Part shown: positions 1 through 13,793 of the stretch, piece after piece | How positions within the stretch are numbered: position 1 is the stretch's first letter | Layout of the letters: each line of letters opens with the position of its first letter | NCBI GenBank assembly: GCA_009869945.1 | Contig: WIXG01000272.1 | Span: 46,424 to 110,423 of the forward strand | Direction: 5' to 3' | Length of the DNA stretch: 64,000 nucleotides | From: Mesaphorura yosii | Taxonomy: Eukaryota > Arthropoda > Collembola > Poduromorpha > Tullbergiidae | Position numbers and translations under genes: made by a program | Notes under the pieces: generated by a model | What the model saw: only the letters and a program-made list of their open reading frames with translations | Told to the model about the DNA's origin: nothing | Database searches by the model: none

Positions 1-3000
1 CCACGCCACGCCAGGCTATTAAAAGGCTCCAGGTTTCTCTCCAGGCTCGTTCTCTCGCTCACGAACGCGAAGAAAGCTCACAAGCGTGCGATATTTTGCA
101 AAATGCCAAAGCGGCCAAAGCCAAAGCTAAAGTATTGTACCGGTAAATAAATAATGCATTGCATTGAGACTTGGCTGAAACAAAACATAAATTTGCTCAC
201 AAGTCGCAATACAGCGAGTACGACGGTTTAATGGGCATACATCATCAGCCTGGAGTCCGAGCCTGCCGGGCCTCGCGTGGTCTGGCTTGGGTGCATTTAA
301 TAAAAATTATAGAAATAGCCGTCATGAATATTATAACAGCAACAAAGGCAAGCAGCAGGCAGGCAAACAGTTGACATTTACTTAAAGCCACTAAATTATG
401 CTACGACTACGACTCGGTTCAGTTCAGGAAACGTAATAAAACGAACGGGAAAGGAACAAACCCGAACCTAGGCTCAGGCTGGGTCTCAGTACTCTAATGG
501 AATGAGTTTTTCTGTTCTGGTCTCGATGCTGAATCCCCGAATTGCCGGTCGAATTGGAGGGGAAAAGAAATAAAATGTCTTCAAGTGACTCAGAGACGCG
601 ACTCGATTTGGGTTAAAAGAGTTTGAATCGAGGGAAACTGCCGTCGAGTGCCGTGCCATGTCTTGTCTTTGGCTTTGATGCTGATGTACATCGCCCTCAC
701 CGCCGCCATCGCCAAATTGAAAAGAATTCCCGTAATGTGATTCTAAATTCGCCGGCCGATACTGCACGACGGCGGCACGGAGAGAAAATCGGGAAGATAC
801 ATCATTTTAAGTGCTGAAAGTGAAATGAAGAAGATTACTTGCTGCATTTGAATGGAGATGAGGCGAGGTTGCTGAAGCTGAGGTCCATTTACATGCTGAG
901 GCTGGGGAGGAGGGGAAGAAAGGGTTAAATGGATCTGTCCACTGCAGGCAGCCCGCCCGACACTGAATTTATTCCGTATTTGCATTTAACGAACCCTCGC
1001 GGACGCGGATGGGCAGACGCTTGACTTGGCTTGGCTTAAATTCCGGCAGGCAGGCGAAAGAAATCCAATCCAGGACGTAAAAAGAAGTAAAAAAGCCCTC
1101 GTGTAGCGCCTGGCAGAAGTTATGATCGAAAGGGATTCAAAGATCTCAGAACTTTTCAGTCGTTTTCATTTCTCCCCTCGACGAATTATGAAAAGGTCAA
1201 AGGAAAGATTTTGATTTGGGATGCGGAGATTTTTGTGAATTGGATTTTGTCAGATTCCAGCAACGGCAACAACAACCCTTTGCATTGTGCCTTGTGCGTC
1301 TGGCTTTGACTTTGAGCCTGACTCGAATTTCATCCGAAATTACAATCACGAATTACGACAGATGAAATTACAAAGAAAACGCAACGCAAAGCACAGGCCA
1401 AGTCAAGTCCACATTCTCAAACGAGTTTTAATTCGATTGTGATTCGAGATGATGCGAGTTTTAATAGAATCAGCCCGGCAATTGTATCTGAGTTATTTAA
1501 GGCATTTGTGGTCTGCTCTTGAGGAAAGAATTCGGAGGATCTTGGAAGATTCTTTCGTGAACCGTGCAGTGCAGCATACTGAAGTACCAACTTGCACTAC
1601 TTTATGAGACAGCAGCCAAGCTTCTTGACTTGACTTGTTTCCAGCGCAGCAGCGGACGCACTGAAGACTGAGGCTGGAGACTCCAGAGCACGAATTCACG
1701 AATTACGACGACTTCTTTGGTCATAACTCGGCCAGTTGCTGTGAAACTGCCGCTCTCGAGCAACCACGACAGGCAGAAAAGTCGCTGAGCTTTGCATTTG
1801 CGGCGGTGGAGAGTCGAAAAGTCTTTTAAATCAAAGGAAGTGAAGGAAATCACCTTTTTGTGGATCTCTGCATTTAAATACGCATACGAGCACGAAATAC
1901 GAAGTGGGACAGCATCGCGGCCAAGGCAGGCAGAATCTTTTAATCTACATCCACATGACATTGGCATGGCATGGCACAGAAGAAACCTGCAGCTCGGCAG
2001 TAGAGAGCCCGAATATAAATTATTGCACATATGCAAAGTTAAAGTTCATGTGAATGGAATTCCTAAAGGACAGCTTTAATACACTCTCTTTCCGGAGGAG
2101 CTTTTACTCTTGCTGGCTCCTGTGGGCAAAATATATTATTGCCAGGGCTCTTTACTTAATCTTCTGCCTCTGCTTGGCTCGAGAACTCGAATGTAGTCCA
2201 CACGTCCACGTCGAAGCTCGACTGAGACTGGCGACTTCCGTGCATGGCAAAATATGAAATCTTGCCGGCTTAATTTATCTGCAAGGATTCGGTCGTAGAC
2301 TCGCCTGACTCAGACACAATTTTCGGAGGCTGGCAGGTGAAATCCAGCTGGAAACCGTCTGAAATCGTGGAATCGAGCCGGAGTCAAGCTCCTTCACTCT
2401 TCGTTGTTATGTCGTCGCATGTTGTTGCCTTGATTCGTTGATTCTTCTTGATTTGACTTGACGCGATAATCTTGTGGGACAATCTCGGCCCGATGGCCCG
2501 AAATTTGAGTAAGACAATGCGCAATGCGTGTTTTCAGGATTACTTCAAGCGTACGAAAAAAGTTGACGACGGCCAAGAATTTCCCAAGCGAGATCAAATT
2601 TCCGAGTCAAGCAATCACAGTCACAATCACAAAACAAGCACGGAAAACTGTTCACGTCAACGTCGCAGTTCAAATTACAAGCCTTAATGTCCTGTGCCTG
2701 TGTTTGTGCTTAATTTCAATTTACAGGCCCACGTAAACAAAGAAACTAAGAAACTGGTTTTGTCCGTTGATGGCATTCGTGGTCATTGTCTCTATTTTTA
2801 ATTCCACGCTGTCAAATTGTTCGCCAGCACGAAATGGAGCGGGCATCGAGCATCTGATCTTCATCAAACCTGAATTCTGAATTGTCTTGAATTCCGTATT
2901 CCGTGGTTTCGTATTCGTTCGAATGCCGGCCAAGCATGCGATGCAATCGTGCATAATTTAGTGACCAGCATTCTGGCGATGGCTTTAATCAAGAACGTTC

Positions 3001-5020
3001 GAATTCCATTGCAAATTAAGAGCGTACGCGCAGAAAAGTCATTGAGTCATGCGGCATGAGACCAAGGCAAGCCAAGCCATGACCTCAGCGTACGCGATTA
3101 TTGTTGACGACAGGCTGTAAAACCTTCAAAACAAAACAAATCATCGTCTGATGAGAACCCGCACACGTTGCGGTCGAGCAACAGCCAGCAAGATGCCAGG
3201 CTGTGATAATGATCGCAAGTCAAAGCATAGCAGGGCAAGACAGTCAAGACAGAAATCCCAAGACAGACGCAGACGCATAATTTGCATTGACAGCTGTTTG
3301 CGTTCTCACCGTGCTCATGCAAAAAATCTGGCGAATGACGATGGCGGCGGATGAACGTGAACGTGTTGGAAATTAGCATAATCACAGCCCGCCTGTACAA
3401 GTATGCAAGATGTAAAGGAAATTACAGAGATGCGAATAGCGAATTTCCCGAACAGAATTGCATTATTTAATTATGAAAGCACGGTGCACGGACGGAGTCT
3501 GGTGCATTTCAGCAACTAAATCACGTTAACGTACATTAGCGTCAGTCAGCACACGACAGAGGCCTGAAGCTAATTCAATTTACGGGCCGGGCTAGAAAGG
3601 GTTTCGGGTTTGGAATCTTCGATACGGTTAGTTAGATTTCCATAATAATGCATGTACGTGTACGCATCGCATCGCATGCACGGTGAACAGAAATTTTTAT
3701 CTATAATGCAATGCAACGGAAAAGGTTTGGTTCAGGTTGTGCGAGCGATAAAAGCTCCAGCAATCCCCTGAGATGCATTATTAAAATTCTATTCTCCACT
3801 GTTCCTACGTTGTTCGTTTCGGGACCTCGACCCAGCACGGCATTGTAATGCATTGCTCAGAGATTTGAGTCGAGTCGTCGAGAGCTTCGTCCAAAGATGA
3901 GTTATACTCCTTTTAAAATTGTCATCAATGGCCCAGCTTGGCTGTCAGGTCGTTACTAAAAGGATTTAAGAATCTTCTCGTGGCTGAAATCCTGAAAAAT
4001 ATGAAATTGTACATCAAAACACGGATCACGATACACACGAAGATGAGGATTAAAATCTCTCACTGGCTTTTATTGCGAGTTGCATCGCAAACTTCTTCCC
4101 CTGAGCCCACGTCAGATTACGATTACGAATTACGAATTACGTCTACGACTACGATTTCTTTAATGACTGGCTTAGCAGCCGTGATGGCGATTTTATTTTT
4201 ATAATGCACGTTATACTGCACTGTGATTCTTATAAAGTGACGATTTTTAATACGATTAAGTCCGGGTTGTTGCTGGCTCCCATGACTCATGACATGACAG
4301 GGCATTGCTTGACATGGCTTGACATGGCTGACATGGCGTGGCATCAAATCTTAACGTCATGACTCACGGCCACTCATCCGGATGGAATTTCGTAATTTGT
4401 CTTTCGAATTTCGGGGATTCTGCTCAGTAAATTTCGGGTACATCGCATGCAAGCAAACGTCTTACATTTCCCAGATGTTAATTTTGCCGTTGTTGTTGCC
4501 GGTGCAGTCGGTCGCGATTTTTTGTGGTACACATTTTTATTTTTTCAACATGCAAAACTAAAAACTGAGAATCAAAAACCTGTTTTGGCGGATGAATAAT
4601 TTGCAAGTGTTTTGCTCGGTACGCTTTGCTTTTTGCTATTGCTATTCATTACCCGGTCGTACCCGTAGCCGTGGATTACGACCAGTAATTACGTGTCTTG
4701 TCGGCAACGGTCAAACTGCATTGCAGCTTTTACGCTGCAAGGGTCAAGCCCACATTTCATTACGGCAATTAATGTACCTGTACTTGCGTACGTGCAGTAC
4801 GTGGCGTCTGGCGTGGATCTCCCCTTTGCTAGGCCTGCCTGCACATTTTCACGTTCACATGAAGCCAAGCGTGCATTTGTGCATTTGGGGTAAAGTAGTC
4901 ACAGATTTCTTGGTAGTGATAAGAAGCTAAGCCAAAGTAATGAAGCCTAAGCTAAGACGCTAGGTTTTAGCCGAGTCTTCATAATAATGGTACTTGATTC
5001 TGATTCTGAGAAGGAACAAT

Positions 5021-5040
5021 GACAAGACAAGACAAGACAG
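5021..5040. repeat. Pentanucleotide micro-repeat (GACAA)n
   Basis: Four adjacent 5-bp units of GACAA, the last one GACAG. It is an example of the many 5-bp-period microsatellite-like tracts in the noncoding part of the window. Confidence 0.8.
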
Positions 5041-7461
5041 GCCATTATTGCCATTACACAATAAATAATGAACATGAAGGCTTGCATTGCAAATTCGCGC
5101 TCACATTCGCGATTTGCGCATTGCATTGTATTGTTATTGTTACTGTTACTTGAAAGTAATCTAATCTGGTTTAAATCATGTCATGATGATGAAAATGATG
5201 AGTGCGCCGCACGGCCACGACACGACAATGAGATCATCTTTGCTGCATTACTCTTCATTGAGTATTACATTTGCTTGCAATTATGATTACGCGACTGCGA
5301 CCTAAACTTGGACCAAGCCAAACCAGTCATCAGTCTCTTGATCTCAATAACAATCGATAAAAGTAGATGGACGAGCTGATTGACTGGCTTGGGTTGGCTT
5401 ATGACTCGATTGTGACTGTGACTTGACTTGACTCCTCGTTAAAATACTTACACCATGAACAATCAATGAGAAAGAATGGCGAATGGCATGACATGGCTTG
5501 GCTCGGCTTGGCTAATGGCCAGGTTATGTCGACGCGCCGGCCTAAATTGGCAATTGGCATTGATTGGATCTTAAACCCTACTCATCTTTTGCATTTCGAG
5601 GCGCGCACATTTGCATAATGCATTTCGGCGCCCTTCTGGTGCATTTCGCAATCTGGAATGCAAAGATGAAAAGATAATCCTCGGACAATGGTCACCACGC
5701 ACAAGCACCAAGCAATGATCATTGCCTTTTATGGCCATTAGGCTACATGAATATTGTGTGTCATCCTTTTCGTGTGTGTCATGACCCGCACACAGGCGAT
5801 TGTCAATCTTCATGACACGACCTTTGTGAAGATGACCAACGTCCAACGGCTCCAACTCTTTGTGTGTGTCGCTTGGGCATTGAGGTGGTTCATAACAATA
5901 ATCGTACAAGTTTATGTAAGTAAGCCACAACGCGACGTGTCTTGACGTGGCCAGCTCGCAGGCGAAGGCAGTCGTAGTAAACAAGTGGCTAAAAGTACAA
6001 AACTACAAGGAAACATGAATTGCCATTTGCCATTTGTACAGACAACTTAAGCTCTTGGACGGAGCAAGCAAGCAATGACAAATTGATGCAATAATATCCC
6101 GGCACAGCATCCCGTTTCGGGTTCTGTTTTTATTAAATCTTCAAATTGTATTCGTTGTCGCGATGCACTGCACTGCGACGCGCGCAAGGAGAAAGCCATT
6201 ACCATTTACGATATTGGATCCTATTTACTATTACTATTATTGGCATGGCTTGACAACAATACGGCACGCCGTATGGCCACGGGAAATGACTCAACATCAC
6301 GATACAAGAACAACGTTGTTTTTGCACTCGTATTCAAGACTCAAGACTCGAGAGATGATCATCTTGTACATTATTCAATTGCTTTTAGGCTAATAGTAAG
6401 TAAAAGCAAAAGGAAAGAAACTTCCCCGTCGTGTCGCGTGGGGGAATTTTACCCCAAAAATACTCACAGCCGTAAAAACGGCAATAAAATGCTAATGCCA
6501 GAATTCCAGTGCGAGTTCGGATCGAATTTCAATGCCAGCGTAGTGGGTAATGCGTAATTCGTAATTTGCCAACAATGCAATAAGCATCAATGAAGATGAC
6601 GACTATGACTGTGAGTACGCGTAATTAATTGCACTGCATTTTTATGGGTCGAGGGTCTGTGCATTAAAATGCAAGGGGAAAGTCAAAGTCGATGTCGTGG
6701 CTGCCGTGAAGAGTAACGAGGCTGAGAATGAATTGTGCCCAAGAGCCTCGTAATCATGTGAATGCAAATGCGCTGCAGTTCGGCTTGGAATTGAATTTCT
6801 TCGTGGCCGTGTCGTGGCTTAATTACGAAAAGATTGCACCGCAGACGGCCACCATTACATTAGCCTAATGCAATAATCTAATATTCATTTCATTAATATT
6901 CCTGCCTGGTGCCTGGGAACCTCCCGCACGGACAAAGTAGCCATTTATAATGGTATTTACACTGCATGCTTGCATATTGGCCTGGCAAAGTAGTTGTCTG
7001 GAAGCAAACCACTCAAAAATTCTCATTGATTTCAACTTCGATCAAGTTTATTGAACAGAACTCATCGTTTTCACCGTCTCCGTCTACAACAAAGACCGAG
7101 CGACCAAACAATGCATGCCACGCGTACGTATATGCATGCAAGTAGTCATACAGTGGTGCTTGATGACAGTGGTCGATTCTCGATTCTCAATTCTCTCCAC
7201 GGGTATTAAATATTATTGATACCACCACAAAAGCTACGCTGCTATGCTTTATGTTAAAGATGGATGAGTCCTCCACACGCGTGGCGTGCGGGTGATAGAT
7301 TGCGAGAGATACAAACAAAAATCAGACAAGCCACGAACAAGTGCAGCGCAGTGCAGTGCGGGAAGGAAGGAAATTAGATTGTGTAAAGTGCGTGGGGCTG
7401 GCGTGGAGGGGACAATGAAACACTGAACAGAAACTCGAACGGGAATGCACCGTAAAGAAAG

Positions 7462-7478
7462 TTGGCTTGGCTTGGCTT
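7462..7478. repeat. Pentanucleotide micro-repeat (TTGGC)n
   Basis: Three TTGGC units plus a partial one. The same word family (TTGGCT/TGGCT) recurs at many unlinked places, for instance near 5,492-5,515. Confidence 0.8.
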
Positions 7479-10400
7479 CATTCGGGGTTTTTACTGGCTT
7501 TCACTCAATTTTCGGCGTAGGCGTCTCAGGCTCTCAGGCGCTGGCGCTGGCTAATGTATTATTTAAAGCGTACGCAACCCCAAGTGATTTATTTTCGTGT
7601 TGTGGGATGTAACTCTTCAATAGTAAATAGCGGCAGCAGCGTACGCTTGTGGTTCGTGCTTATGCATATTGTCGATATGCTTATGCAATGAACGCAATAC
7701 AATGCAATGCCATGTGGCAATGTGTTCTGGTCGTGTACGTATTTAGTGCTCTCACGACGCGCAGGGCAAAAGTGCATTGTGTTGGAGAATTTGGTCGGGC
7801 GGTCATAAATCGCCAGCCCATTCATTCACCATGCACGCGTACGCATTATCAACAACATAATGTTAAAAATTCATACAATGCCATGAGCCATCAAGCACCG
7901 AGGCTGGGATGAACCCGGCTCGGTTCCCGGCCATTTCCATTCATTGTCCAATCGAGCCAGCCAGCATAGCATTGTTATGCACTGACTGATTTATGCCAAA
8001 AGTTTTCCATTTGTTGCTCACCGTTTCCAAAAAATTCTACGCGATTTTTATTGAACGCTGCTCGGCGATGGCTTCGTGCTCATTGCCGTAAATGAATTTA
8101 TGACCTCATGCGCGTATTGCTGAAGCTGGAAACTGAATGATGAATAACTCTGCATTACACTGCACAGGCCTGAAGTCTTAATGGAAAAGTTTTGGGGTTA
8201 TTGAAAAAAGGAGTCGAGATTTTAAGTCGCGGATAAATCCGGATGCGAGCTGCGGATGCGAACTCGATTTCAAATTCGAAATGCACGCCGCACGCACTGC
8301 AGCGAGGAGTAAAAGTTTAAAGTAGAAGGAAGTCGGAAGAGCACGGCGAAAGGCGAGAGGAGGATGAAGAGGCTTAGCGAGATAATAAATGGATAGATGA
8401 GACATGATACAGCCAACATCTCAGCTACAAGACAGAACACAAGACACGACTCAAAACCGAAGGCAGGCAAAGTAAAGTTTGGATCCAGCCAATTTGTACT
8501 GATATGTGAGACACGAGGACTTTTCCAGCCCAGTACTCACTGGAATCTTCTAGCCTGATCTTGACTTGACAACGACCAACGCTAGAATCCAGGAAATGAG
8601 AAACACTCAAAATTACGCACGACACGACGATGAATTTTGGACACGATGACGATGCATTACGTGAAAGCGAAATTGTGCTGGCTGCTGATGGAGTCTTTGT
8701 CCAATCGATTTCGCTGTGATCAGACTGAATGAAGCCAGATTGCCAATTTCCATTTCATTGTGCCTGCCGTGCCTTGCAGCTTCTGAAGGAAGGAAGTAAT
8801 CATGTAAAGACGTATAAATAATTTCGCCAATCTTTCTTCCTGATTCTTTCGCAGGTCGCATCTTGCGCCTTTGCGCCGGCTCGACGCGACAAATGACACA
8901 CATTTGTCAGCAACGGCGACGGCGAGTAGAAAAGAGTCAGTCAAGCATTGCATCGCATTTGAAATTGCGTTTATTCTTGTCCCACTCGCAGTCACAGGCA
9001 CATGTTAATGTATCGCCAACGCGGCTGCAGAGGTCGAGCGCTGACTGAACACATGTTTTCATATGGCGGGTGGCAAGCAGAAAGTAGGCGAAAGTTAATG
9101 GTTTGTGAATGGAATGATGATGATGGCCGGGTCGCTGAAGGCAGAACGCGCATGCTGAAGATCTGCACGGCTGCTTTGGTTGGCCTGGCCTGCTGGCTGA
9201 TTGAAAAATAAAAATTGCGAGTCGCGATTCGTGAATGCATTGCAGAGAAAGCACACAAAGGAACCTGGAAATTTATGGAGACGTGCCGGCGGAGTTCATT
9301 CAAGGAGAAAACAAAGCGGGCACACAGGAAAGGCAATGCAAAGATTCGCGACCGACTTTGACTTCCTTTCTTTTCTCCCTTTTCTTGGCCCAGCGAGGCG
9401 AGGCGGAACGCGTCGACCAGCCAGGGCGAAGATACTCTCAGAATTTTGATGCTCGGAGCTTCTTCGCCACGGCGAAGACGCATTCTCGCATTCGCATCTT
9501 TGATGTCTAATGAGATGGAAAATTTGTTTGATCAGTCTAATTGAGTTGACACATTCAGACAGCAGTGCGTTCCGAGATCTCAAAGTCAGATTGCTGATTG
9601 CGTCGCGTCTCTTTCGCGTTTCGTATTTCACTGCTTTCTCCCTTGCTCGGTCCATGTCGTCCTTTCGACCGTCGTGTCTGTTTCTGAATCGTGAATTCAT
9701 TTACAGGGTGAGCGTTAATTTCATGGCAAACTGCACCGATGCACTCACTCAAAGACAGGTCGGTAAAGAGAAAGTGCATCTCCTCCTCGTCTTCCTTCCT
9801 CGTCCTCCTCTTAATTCCAGTCATCAAGTAATATTCTAATTTGACAAGCTGAAAAGGATTTCATTGCTTCGTTGCATTGCTGGAGAAAATATTACAAGGC
9901 CTTGGGGGAAAATTCAGGCACAGACCAACTTTCATCCCTTTATTCTCTGCACGCTCGCTCCTTTCCCCTTCGCCCTTCATCTTTAAGATTTTGATTAGAA
10001 TGATTTGAGGATTCCGACCACGTCTCTTCTCTTCTCCTTTCTCGCATTTGCTGCCATCGTCGCTCGTCGCTCGTTGAGTGCCTGGAAGTGATCTGTAATA
10101 ATAATTTCGATATAAATATAAATAAGTGCGTGCACACACGCAGAAATGTCTCGAGCAGCACAATTCAGGCATTTCCAGCTATTCTTGGCTGGAAGTATTA
10201 GAAAATCTCCCCCATCTTGGCCAGGCCAGGCCAAAAGCATACGGAGAATGCAATGCGGAATTCATCCCTTGCACGGCACGAGGGTGGCTTCTGAAATGAA
10301 GAAACGATTATTTAAATAGAGATTAGAGCGCATTACACATGTTTGCTGCTTGTATTGTTCAGAAATCAGTTACAGTCGACAATAAACGCGGACGCGGCGG

Positions 10401-10867
10401 CTCGAGTCTGTTTCTGCAAGATTTCATAAATTTAACGAGTCTTCGGGGGAGAATTTAATAAATTTCTGGAAATACGATAAAAATATGTTGCTGGGATTTG
10501 GCTCTTGTGTATTTCGCCTCCTATTTTGACGTGAGTAATTAATCATGGATGAATTTAACGCTCGGCGCTTAGCACTGAACGCATCTTCATTTTCATTTTC
10601 ATCCCCTTTGCTTTGGCTACAGCTTTGCATATTTGAGCACACAAATCTTTGCTGCATGGATTCACAATTTGCTGCTGTTGTCTGGTCGAAACAACAACAA
10701 AAGCCGAACTGCTACGCTGTGATGTTCATCCCTTTCAATAGATAAGATACTCAATTGTTTAGAAAATGTTTTATTACGGCATCGCCTCGTCAGCGTCAGA
10801 CGCAAAAGCAAAAGCAAATCTTCATTTTCTTTATGGGGATTTCGATTTGCTGCTTGTTGTTTGCTAT

Positions 10868-10885
10868 TTGCATTGCATTGCATTG
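10868..10885. repeat. Pentanucleotide micro-repeat (GCATT)n
   Basis: Three full GCATT units with a partial unit on the left. The complementary form AATGC is equally frequent in the surrounding 35 kb. Confidence 0.8.
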
Positions 10886-13777
10886 AAAAGTGAATCTTCT
10901 GGGCTTCTTTGCGCCTTGCGCAGTTCATCCTCGCATCCTTTTGTTTACTTTTACTGCCTGCTATTGCGCGCTGGGATTTTTAATCAAGAAAAATAATTAC
11001 TGCTTCTACGTTCTGCATTCTGCGACTGCTGTTGAATGAATTCCTGAACAAAAGCAAAGCACGGGAATGGCGCAGCGCGGCTGCTCGGAAATTAAAATCT
11101 TCTTCCTCATCTTGCCTGATTTCCGTGCTGCGTGCTGCAGAGATTTTGCGTGCGTTGTTCGCCCGTCTGCCAATCGACAGTCGCAAAGTGTGGGAGAATT
11201 CTGTTCATGCTCGCTCATACAGGCGAATTTTCTCTTTCTTCGACGCGTTGAGAATAATTTCATAATCGTAATTAATAATTATTACAAATTCTGGGCACAG
11301 TGCTCAGCCAAAGCAAATCTGCACGCACGCAGTTGGCTGGCGCTGGCGCCCGACACGTCTCAGAATATTAAATACTGACTGCCCCTGCGATTTCGCGAAT
11401 TGATTGCCGCGAATTGTTAACGAGATGCAAATGAATGTATTAATTACAGGCTTTCAGATCGCCTGTGTGGATGCGGACGTAACTTTTACTCTGCGTGCGT
11501 GCGTGCGTGGTTATGATCGGAGTGAATGGAACTCATTCATTCGGTAATCAATGCAATAATTGGAAATTGTAATCTCTGAATGAATTCGATTCTTATACAC
11601 AGCCGCAGCGCAGCAGTTCTGTTATTGATTAGCGTCAACAACATTAACATTAGCGTCATTGTTGTAAATTGTAAATTGAAGTGGTACAGCGAATGTGTGT
11701 CATGCATGATCTGCAGTCGTAGTAGAGCTTTGTGCGCGCAGCACAAACGATGAGCTTATGATTATGAGGACGTATGAATTGGAGCGAGCACAAAAGACCG
11801 ATTCACTGATTCACTGATGCAGACACAATTACACACGATTATTGAGTATTTGAATGGATAAACGGAAAGCAGAAATTTAATTTTCAATTTCGTTCAGCAA
11901 TTTGGCAATTTAACATTTAACATTTAGTGGCTGACCTCTTTTGTATTTGTACTCTGTGGCTACGGCCAGAATGCGAATGCTGAATGCTGATAATTCGCAA
12001 ACACGAATCGCACACTGTTATTAATTTCCGTTTATCTGATTCGCATCTGAGTGATTGGCGAACGGCAACTTTCACTTTAATTAATTGAAAAACGGTTGGC
12101 TGGTCAATCAGTATTTTGCAAAATTCTAAGTGCCTATCAAAATTGGAGATTATAATCAAATATCAAATCGACTGACCATCCAATCAATATTTGTACTCAT
12201 TTTTTCTGGCCTGGCTTGAGCACAAGCAAGTCCATCAATTTGAAGCTAAAGCACAGGTTGCATTTTTCTGCTGCTGCTGTGAACGGCTGTACTGTTTATG
12301 TTAATATTTATGGACGCGCCTCGCGCTGGCGCTATCACTGGAGCACAATGATTGATGGCCTGGCTTGACACACATGCACATAAATAACTAATGGACCGTA
12401 ACCGTAATCTGAACGAAAAAAGAAATGCACTTCACTTTAAGTTTCTCCCCAAAATCTCAAAATGTAATCTCGAAATTGAAAAATTTGAATTCCTTTCCCT
12501 TACTTGCTGCAAGCATCTTTACATTTTTAAATTTTTTAATTACCTGCACGCCATTAATTACGCATTAATCATCGCATCGCTGGCAGTTCAAATCCAAACT
12601 ACGACGGTCGAATACCAACCTCGAAGGCGTTTGGAATTTCAGGAGCCTGGCCGGGCTAAACGTAAATCTGGTGCATTAACGTCCGTGCTGCTGCTGAGTG
12701 CATTGCAGCCGAGAAGATTATACGAGTCATTTGCAGTAATTGGATTTACATGTAACATCTTTCTGGTCCACATCCATAAAACCCGACGTAAAATGGAGCG
12801 CGGTATCAGCCCAGCTTATCAGCCATCAGCAGCAGCACTAAAACCACTTTCGAATCCCATTATTGTGCCATGAGATGTACTCGTCAGCTTAGAGTAAGCC
12901 TTAATGCATTGTTAACACACACGCAATGCAATGCATTTGAGAGATTCAGACTTCAGACTCGGATGCAAATGCAAACATCTTCTTCTTTCACGCTACGCGA
13001 AAGTTAATGCAATAGGACTTCATTTGCATAACATTATGCATGCACTTCATTCTTGCTAAGCGGGTCGTCGGTTGGAACGTTGAAAGCCAGGGATTTTTAC
13101 GGTGTTTGTTCAGTGCACAAGCAGAAAACTGATCCGAATCTCATCAGAAGCATCCCATCTAATTGCAAATCGCAATGCAAATATTCTGCCATGAAGTGAT
13201 AAGCCGGCGTGCTACAAGCTTCGCTACACGCTACACGCGTTTTGGGCTTGTTTACAAACCAATTTAAGATTTTTACGAGCGACGAGCTCCGCTTTAATTA
13301 TACCTGAGTACATGCAGGATGAACATGAATTTGTATGTAAATTGGCCAGGCTAGGCCAAGACGCGTTTTTCTACGATCGCCGCACAGGTTCTTAAGAAAA
13401 CTAAAAGAATATGTAATGAATTTCCTGCTGTGCTGTGCTTTGCCGGTCTGTGCTGGCCATGGCAAGGTATGGCATGAATTTCGCATAATTCTCTCAGCAA
13501 AACATGAGCTGAACCTGAAGCTGATGGATTAGAGCGTCCCGTGACCATTTAGACCCATGCCCGAGCACGAGTACAATGTGGTCAAGCCAAAGCCAATAGC
13601 TAAATTAACATAAATCTGAGCCCATACAACATCACAGCACGGCTGAAGTACGAAGCAATGAACTCCTTGACTTGTGACTTCGACGAACACTGCGACGAAG
13701 ACAAGACTTGTTTGTATTTTGCATTTCTTTTTGTGCATAAGTCAAGACACGACTCATACGTGTGAGAAAAATCGCCA

Positions 13778-13793
13778 CAACGCAACGCAACGC
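13778..13793. repeat. Pentanucleotide micro-repeat (CGCAA)n
   Basis: Three tandem CAACG/CGCAA units with period 5. Confidence 0.75.

Noticed and set aside
12391-12873. 160-codon open frame in the gene desert
   Set aside because: No domain, mixed composition, no splice or poly(A) support; expected by chance in 35 kb.
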